A DNA stretch of 64,000 nucleotides from Coprinus comatus. Taxonomy: Eukaryota; Basidiomycota; Agaricomycetes; Agaricales; Agaricaceae. This document shows positions 58,734 through 64,000 of this stretch, in pieces. A program made the translations under genes and the position numbers. Every line of letters begins with the position of its first letter. Positions within the stretch are counted from its first letter, which is position 1. A model generated the notes under the pieces. The model was not told the DNA's origin. It saw only the letters and a program-made list of their open reading frames with translations, and did no database searches. The DNA is taken from NCBI GenBank assembly GCA_034638255.1, contig JAWPGT010000037.1, positions 62,001 through 126,000 of the forward strand, read 5' to 3'.

Positions 58734-59058
58734 CTTTCAATACAGACAGTGCTAGCCAAGAACACGACCTTTAACATTGGTTGATATAATATGGTCAACC
58801 TTCCAAGACTACAACACTAATCCCTTCTAGTTACCATCGAATTATCATATATACATATAAGAAAGAGTCCAAATTGAAGTTTTAATACGAAATTAATTGT
58901 ATAGAATTGTCTTCTTTCCCTGATGATCGATGACCCAGGGTACCCTTTTTATTTATGGGTGGGAGAGTCTTACAGCATCTTATTGATGAGAAAGAGGACT
59001 GTGCGGCTTCATGATCTTCTCCCATCACCGTTAACTGTAGCGTTCACTGCCACTTATT
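58734..59058. other. Intergenic between FunK1 remnant and lectin-like copy
   Basis: About 325 bp with no gene supported. Confidence 0.45.
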
Positions 59059-59669
59059 ATGCCAGAAAGCTTTTTTCCTACCGGATATTTTTTTATTCGT
59101 AACGTGCAATACGGAAAAGTACTTGACGTAGAGAAAGACAGCACATTGGTTGGTATTCTCTTCCAAAGTTTAACCTTCCAAAAGCACATTTCCTGAATAT
59201 AATGTGGCGTTTTCTTCTCTAGGTGGGAGCTCGAGTTGTTCTCTACGATCGAAAGCACGAAAATTACGACAACCAACTTTGGAAATATGAAGATGGTTTG
59301 TTGGTTAACAAAAATTCAGGTCTTTTCCTTGAAGTTGCAGGATACGGTGAGTTGTTCAGTTTTAACACCACTTTTTTTTTGGCAGAAGCATTTACAATTC
59401 ACATTGTCTTATTTTATTTTTTTAGATGATGGTGACGAATCAATTATCCCGTTATCCTTACACAAGGAAAACGAGGGATACCACCTGCAGATATAAACCA
59501 ATTATGGTTTTACCGGACCCAGATGTTATTTCCTTATGACCCAAGAGTTGCCATTACACCTAAGGATGGTCGCGGTCATTCAGGTAATACCATTGTGGTA
59601 GACGCGAAAAGATTGAATGATCTCAAATTCAAGTGGTCTTTTGACAGAGTTTCAATTGTTGGACGTTAA
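59059..59669 (+). pseudogene. Ricin-B-type beta-trefoil lectin-like gene, copy 1 (frame-broken)
   Basis: Exons at 59059-59148, 59223-59346 and 59426-59669 describe a small carbohydrate-binding beta-trefoil protein: MPESFFPTGYFFIRNVQYGK, KVLDVEKDSTLVGARVVLYD, NYDNQLWKYEDGLLVNKNS (QxW motif) and GLFLEVAGY, then INQLWFYRTQM and KFKWSFDR. The third exon starts in one frame (DDGDES) but the conserved remainder is in another. The shift falls close to 59445, where one base appears to be missing relative to copy 2, so the copy is probably inactive unless splicing differs. No toxin-type catalytic domain is present. Confidence 0.65.
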
Positions 59670-59899
59670 AAAAAGGACGATACTACTAGAAGTTGTAACA
59701 ACGATGTGACAGTTGGTGTAGTACACAGTTGAAACCAGGACTGTTCCCGTATTATTACATATATCGCATGGGGCTCAAGCGATGTACGATGTATACGAGA
59801 GCAATGCTGGGTATAGAATTGCGGATTAAGTTAGTTTGTGAATTTTCTCCTGATGGAATACCAACTGCTAGTTTTCCTTATTTAGTGACTGGGATATAA

Positions 59900-60436
59900 T
59901 GTGGATAATTGGATTTCTTAAAGGAAGGCGCTCAAATTATTATTGACCGAAAGCGCCGGGAGAACTGCGATAATCAACTTTGGAAATACGAGGATGGCTT
60001 ATTTATGAATAAACATTCAGATCTTTTTCTTCAAGTTCCAGGATACTGTGCGTCAGCGTATATCTTCAAGGAAGGTTTTTTGGTTACTAAAGTGCGTACA
60101 TTTTACATTGATGTTATAGAGAATAACGATGAGATCAACTATCCTGCTACCCTTACACAGGGAAGGAGGAAACCGCCTGCAGATAAGTATAAACCAGTTA
60201 TGGTTTTATAGGAAACAGATGCTATATCCGTACTATAAGATTCTTGGAGATGATGATGTTACGAGGTTAAGTTATATTGACGTTGATGAAGACAATATAT
60301 ATCTACAACTACATCATGTGATGTAATGTCTATCAGACCTAGGGGTGGATTCGGCCGCTCACGCAATATGGTTGTTGTGGACGCGAAACAATTGGGTGAC
60401 CCCAAATTCAAGTGGGTTTTTGACGCTGAAGTGTAA
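59900..60436 (+). pseudogene. Ricin-B-type beta-trefoil lectin-like gene, copy 2 (broken)
   Basis: This is a tandem duplicate of the previous feature. The middle exon is readable (EGAQIIIDRKRRENCDNQLW, KYEDGLFMNKHSDLFLQVP) and so is the last part (INYPATLTQG, later VVVDAKQLGDPKFKWVFD). The first exon is missing, and about 4 extra bases near 60183 shift the frame relative to copy 1. It is a decayed copy. Confidence 0.6.
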
Positions 60437-60940
60437 TCTTAGATGTATATGATAGTCCAAACTTAAGAATAGAGAGAAATTATTATACTAGAAGTTGCGG
60501 TAATGCGTTAATCTAATACACAATCGAATTTATAACTGGATCCGTCAAATTATCAGTGCCCAAACGATATGTGTAACGCATACGAGAGCAAGACTGGGTG
60601 CAGAACTTCATATCTCCAACCTGAGCTCGAAGGTTAACGTTAAGCGCCGAACCTGGTTGATGTGTGTTTGTCCAAGTGTTACAATTTTTGTTACACTCCT
60701 TATGCGATACTCAACACGTTGCATGAGACCCCGGGAAGGCTGTACCAAGGAAGTGGACGGCGCTGCACCTCGAGGTGAGTCGAGTAGTGTCTGATCGCTT
60801 CGCTTTACATAACACACTGTAGTGCAGGAGCCCATTATATCACTCTCACGTTGTGGCAAAAAAAAACAATGTTCTGCAGGCTTGCATTCCATTGACACCT
60901 GCTCTCTGTCTCATCACACAATTGCTGCACTCGCTAATCC
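60437..60940. other. Intergenic upstream of the orphan gene
   Basis: About 500 bp; probable promoter of the gene at 60941, with no gene of its own. Confidence 0.45.
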
Positions 60941-62615
60941 ATGACAGCCTGGACGACTTATGCCATACATCGCAGCCTAAACAATGCTCAATATCAACAA
61001 CAAACCGATGCATCCAATGCTCACGCACATACCTCTACTACTCGCGGAGGACGTGCTTGGCTCGTTTATGAAGACGACGATGGATGTATTCACCTCCTAC
61101 CCCAGTATGCACCCAATGGCTCAAATCATTTGCCATCCGATCCTATCCCTCAATGTGAAGATAGACTCCGACCTCACGTGGTAGGTAGTGCCCACTGTAA
61201 ATGTTAAATGCCTTACAAACCTTCCTCTGTCCACTCAGAACGGCCTTTATGCCTATACAAACTCTTTTCCCGAACCTCACCATCAATCACTTGAATACGA
61301 CGAGTACAACCACACTACCAATACACAGCACTTTGTTAACGGTCCGGATCCCGGGCCGAGCAGCGCCAATCGCGAACCTGATAACCATGACAGTGATGAA
61401 TCCGAGCCGCCATTATCGATTCGTAGACTGGGCGAAGGATTACTCCCCCGTTATTCATATTCCAATGATCAACTTCCAGAGACACCTGTGATTGCTGGAC
61501 AGGGCTACATTCGTTCGCAACCTGAGGAACATTCATTCTTATTTCATCCTGGAAGTCTCAGCCCTGCCTCGAACCAACTTTTCTTAATTCCCCAACCACA
61601 CATAACCCTCTACAACAACTTCGCGCAAGACTTTTCGACAACCCCGTTGCCACTCAGAAGTTTGAATGATGGTTCGGAAATTCAAATTCTTCAGACATCC
61701 AATAGTCATTCGCATGTTGACGTTAATGATTCTGGCTACTATGAGGAGAATAGCCGAGATATCACCCAGGAATTGTATCCAAGTTTAGGTCTCTCGAGAA
61801 CCAGTGAAACTACAAACCATTCCGTTCATTCTGGAGTTGATGAAATTACGACTGAGAGTCCTCTGTTGGCCCAAGAAGAACCTACAAGTGGGAACACTGA
61901 TAACGCAATACTTGAAGATTGGTTACATACTTTACAACGTAACCCTCCTCGGTATCCCAGAGTTTATCCCGATTCCGAAGTTCGCCAACCCCAACCTCGA
62001 CGCCCTGTGAATTACTTCAACCAGCTACGACCCTTAGAGGCCATGTTACACGGTCCTACTGAAGAATCCTTCCTGTCAAATGTAGCAATCCACATATCGG
62101 CTTCCAGCCCACAAATTGGTGATCCAAATAATGTTTCACCCCAGAATGGAATAATTCTGGGTTTGCCGTCTATTCCGTCTGTTCCGTCTGTTGGGTCTAA
62201 CTCTGATGGGGTCAATAACAAATCACAAGTGAATCTGCCAAACCCGAATCCGCGCGGGATCCTTCAGTTGGAAACAAACCATGCAGGACCATCTACAGCT
62301 CAGTCGCCACCTTCACGTAGGGTTACATGGGATCCATCCATCCCCCGCCGTCAAGATAATCACGCTTCCTTCCCTAATCACATAGCCTCAACACCAACCT
62401 TGCCACGACCCAATTCTACGTTGCATGAACTGATTCTACAAGACGGGTTCACACCACATATGAGAGAGCATGAAGGGTCATCCCACACCAATCAAGATGA
62501 TCCCGTCTTTCGCCAGACTCTATCAGTACGATCTCGGGATGATCTCCCTTTTGAGCAAAGAGCACGTAGATTCGAGTTTACGGAGGCCGACGGGTCCGAT
62601 TGGGATATATTATAG
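60941..62615 (+). CDS. Ser/Pro/Asn-rich orphan protein
   Basis: The family is not recognised. Exon 1 (60941-61180) reads MTAWTTYAIHRSLNNAQYQQ ... RAWLVYEDDDGCIHLLPQY; an intron of about 60 bp (GTAGGT...CACTCAG, about 61181-61239) leads to a long exon (NGLYAYTNSFPEPHHQ ...). Most of the protein is polar and low in complexity, without TM segments or Cys pairs. It has RRVTWDPSIPRR near the C-terminal third and ends GSDWDIL at 62615. That stop lies directly in front of GTCAGC, and the next open frame (62632 on) has no starting ATG. The two may therefore be one gene, spliced for instance from a GTACGA donor at about 62527 to the CAG at 62631. I give the read-through form here and the next part separately. 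Confidence 0.6.
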
Positions 62616-62631
62616 GTCAGCGTCATAGACA

Positions 62632-64000
62632 GGAATCGTCCCAACGCGTAGTCACGCCACACCAAGCATTCAACGCCCGTGCCAACCCGAAGAATATTTC
62701 ATGCAGTTATTGTAAGACGTCTAACTGTCATTGGCAGAGCAAGTTGAGGTTCCGACCGTACGCAAATCCTAGACCACAAAATCACCGGAAAACTTCGTCT
62801 CAGAAGCGAAAGGAAGCACGAGGACTTCGAAGAGAACCATACCTAGTTTCTAGAAGTTTAAAACGCCGTTATCACTCAGACAGATCACAGCGAACGGTTA
62901 CCAGACGACATATTGGTATCGGACATAAACGCTCACGTTTTATGCCATGGTATAATCCTGCAGGTGTACCTGCAACGGAGCCTTTCCTGCCAATTTTATC
63001 TGTCGATACATCGAAGTGGAAGGATTTACCTCAATTACCGTCTAATGAGCGTTGGAGTAGAATGTTTCCTACGCCTGAAACTAGGAAGTGGATGCCTGTT
63101 CCTCCGTTTCCGCAAGGTGAATTAGTGATTGGATTTCCCCCAGACCCCCCAAATTTGAACGAGATGCATTATGTGGATGTGGATCCCGAAGAGGCTTGTC
63201 CTTCGTTGAGTTTATTTGGTGAGCTGGTTTATGATTGATTCGTAGTTCTGGGAACTTATTGTACATAACGTTCTTCTACAGATCCAGTATATATAACATC
63301 AAAGAGAGCGAAACAGATCGTAGAAGATGTAGCGAAATATGAGGATGAAAGGATGAGAGGACAGAGGCCAATAAAACGGGTGTGGAGAAAAGTGGTTAAG
63401 GATATAAGGACCTATATCTGTGAGTTATGCTTATAACTCCTGAACAATGTTCTGACCGGAAATCCAAGCATCGGCGAAACAGTTATCCCTCACAGTAACC
63501 ACAAAAACCACTATCCGAATCCGGAAACGCTTATCTGCTATTCAGCTACCCAAACTATCTTTATTGAAATCCTCGAAGGAATCGAAAGGCAAAGGACGCG
63601 AAATCAATCAAGATGTAGAAGAATCAAGGTCAACAGACACATTATCTACATTCTCTGTTGGAATCTTCACACCAGTTTCACGACCTTCCACTCCTATCCA
63701 AACACCTCTCACTTTCGAGCTCAATCCATTACTACGTCATGATCCTCATTCACCCGAACGTTCCGTTATTTGGCACGTTTCCTTAGACCCTTGTACAGCA
63801 CTTTATCCTCCTCTCGATCCTAACTCGTTCCTCACTAGTCCACCTGTACTTCCAATTAATGACGTTCACTTTCATGGTCCTGCTACAATACCACCAATCA
63901 CGAAAATGAAGATCGACAAATTAGCTGATTTCCCTTTGGTCAAATGTCTCAAACTCAATTCGAAACTTATTCCTAAACGAAAACGAAATGGAGAACCAGA
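62632..64000 (+). CDS. DUF6699-like protein (partial; may be continuation of the orphan gene)
   Basis: Coding segments at about 62632-63220, 63283-63419 and 63547-64000 run off the right edge. The first is basic (CSYCKTSNCHW, many Arg/Lys) and ends in LPILSVDTSKWKDLPQLPSN, RKWMPVPPFPQGELVIGFPP and VDVDPEEACPSLSLF. The second is helical and basic (SKRAKQIVEDVAKYEDERM). The third has the pattern FELNPLLRHDPHSPERSVIW, HVSLDPCTALYPPLDPNSF and HFHGPATIPPITKM, resembling the DUF6699 domain common in mushroom genomes (NPLL ... W-V ... PAT-PP). Function unknown. The splice from the second to the third segment is uncertain (donor GTGAGT at about 63420, acceptor TTCAG at about 63546). The first coding exon is probably upstream, see the previous feature. 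Confidence 0.55.

Overview
The window looks like nuclear DNA of a mushroom-forming basidiomycete (Agaricomycotina). Genes are split by many 50-65 bp introns with GT...AG ends and TATA boxes lie 50-150 bp upstream of starts. Several families typical of this group are present: a FunK1-type kinase fragment, a PCC1/Prf1-like HMG protein, a Tsp2-like tetraspanin and lineage-restricted orphan genes. No tRNA, rRNA, CRISPR array or intact transposase was seen. All functional calls come from reading translations and motifs; no database search was possible.

Layout. 1-13.7 kb is a minus-strand housekeeping block: the N-terminus of a PDR-type ABC transporter (cut by the window edge), a Polo-like kinase, a GFA/CENP-V-type zinc enzyme, a VPS68/TMEM50 protein with a long acidic N-terminal extension, and a secreted GH43-like glycosidase. 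14.7-19.7 kb holds two intact tandem paralogues of an unrecognised Gly-rich family with a hydrophobic C-terminus, plus a decayed third copy. 23.2-24.9 kb is an HMG-box regulator. 25-32 kb is gene-poor except for one small spliced gene at 29776-30472. 32.2-39.2 kb carries dihydrofolate synthase, a secreted type-B carboxylesterase and myo-inositol oxygenase on the plus strand. 39.2-46.1 kb is repeat-rich and gene-poor, with a roughly 390 bp inverted repeat around a 3.6 kb loop and a fourth broken copy of the Gly-rich family. 46.1-57.2 kb is a minus-strand block: mitochondrial 2-oxoadipate dehydrogenase E1 (DHTKD1 type), a tetraspanin and arginyl-tRNA synthetase. 58-60.4 kb holds gene debris (FunK1 fragment, two broken beta-trefoil lectin-like copies). 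60.9-64 kb holds a large orphan protein that runs into, or lies next to, a DUF6699-like gene leaving the window.

The most striking element is the gene at 29776-30472. After two introns are removed it encodes a 189-residue secreted precursor with 13 Trp-dibasic sites (PGW-KR and PPW-KR classes), and its natural C-terminus also ends in Trp. This is the architecture of a kexin-processed repeat peptide precursor. Its third exon has no in-frame ATG, so a simple ORF scan misses it. Other items worth attention are an apparent non-AUG mitochondrial presequence upstream of the arginyl-tRNA synthetase ATG, micro-exons of 8 and 20 nt, a GC-AG intron in the inositol oxygenase gene, and the expansion and decay of the Gly-rich family.
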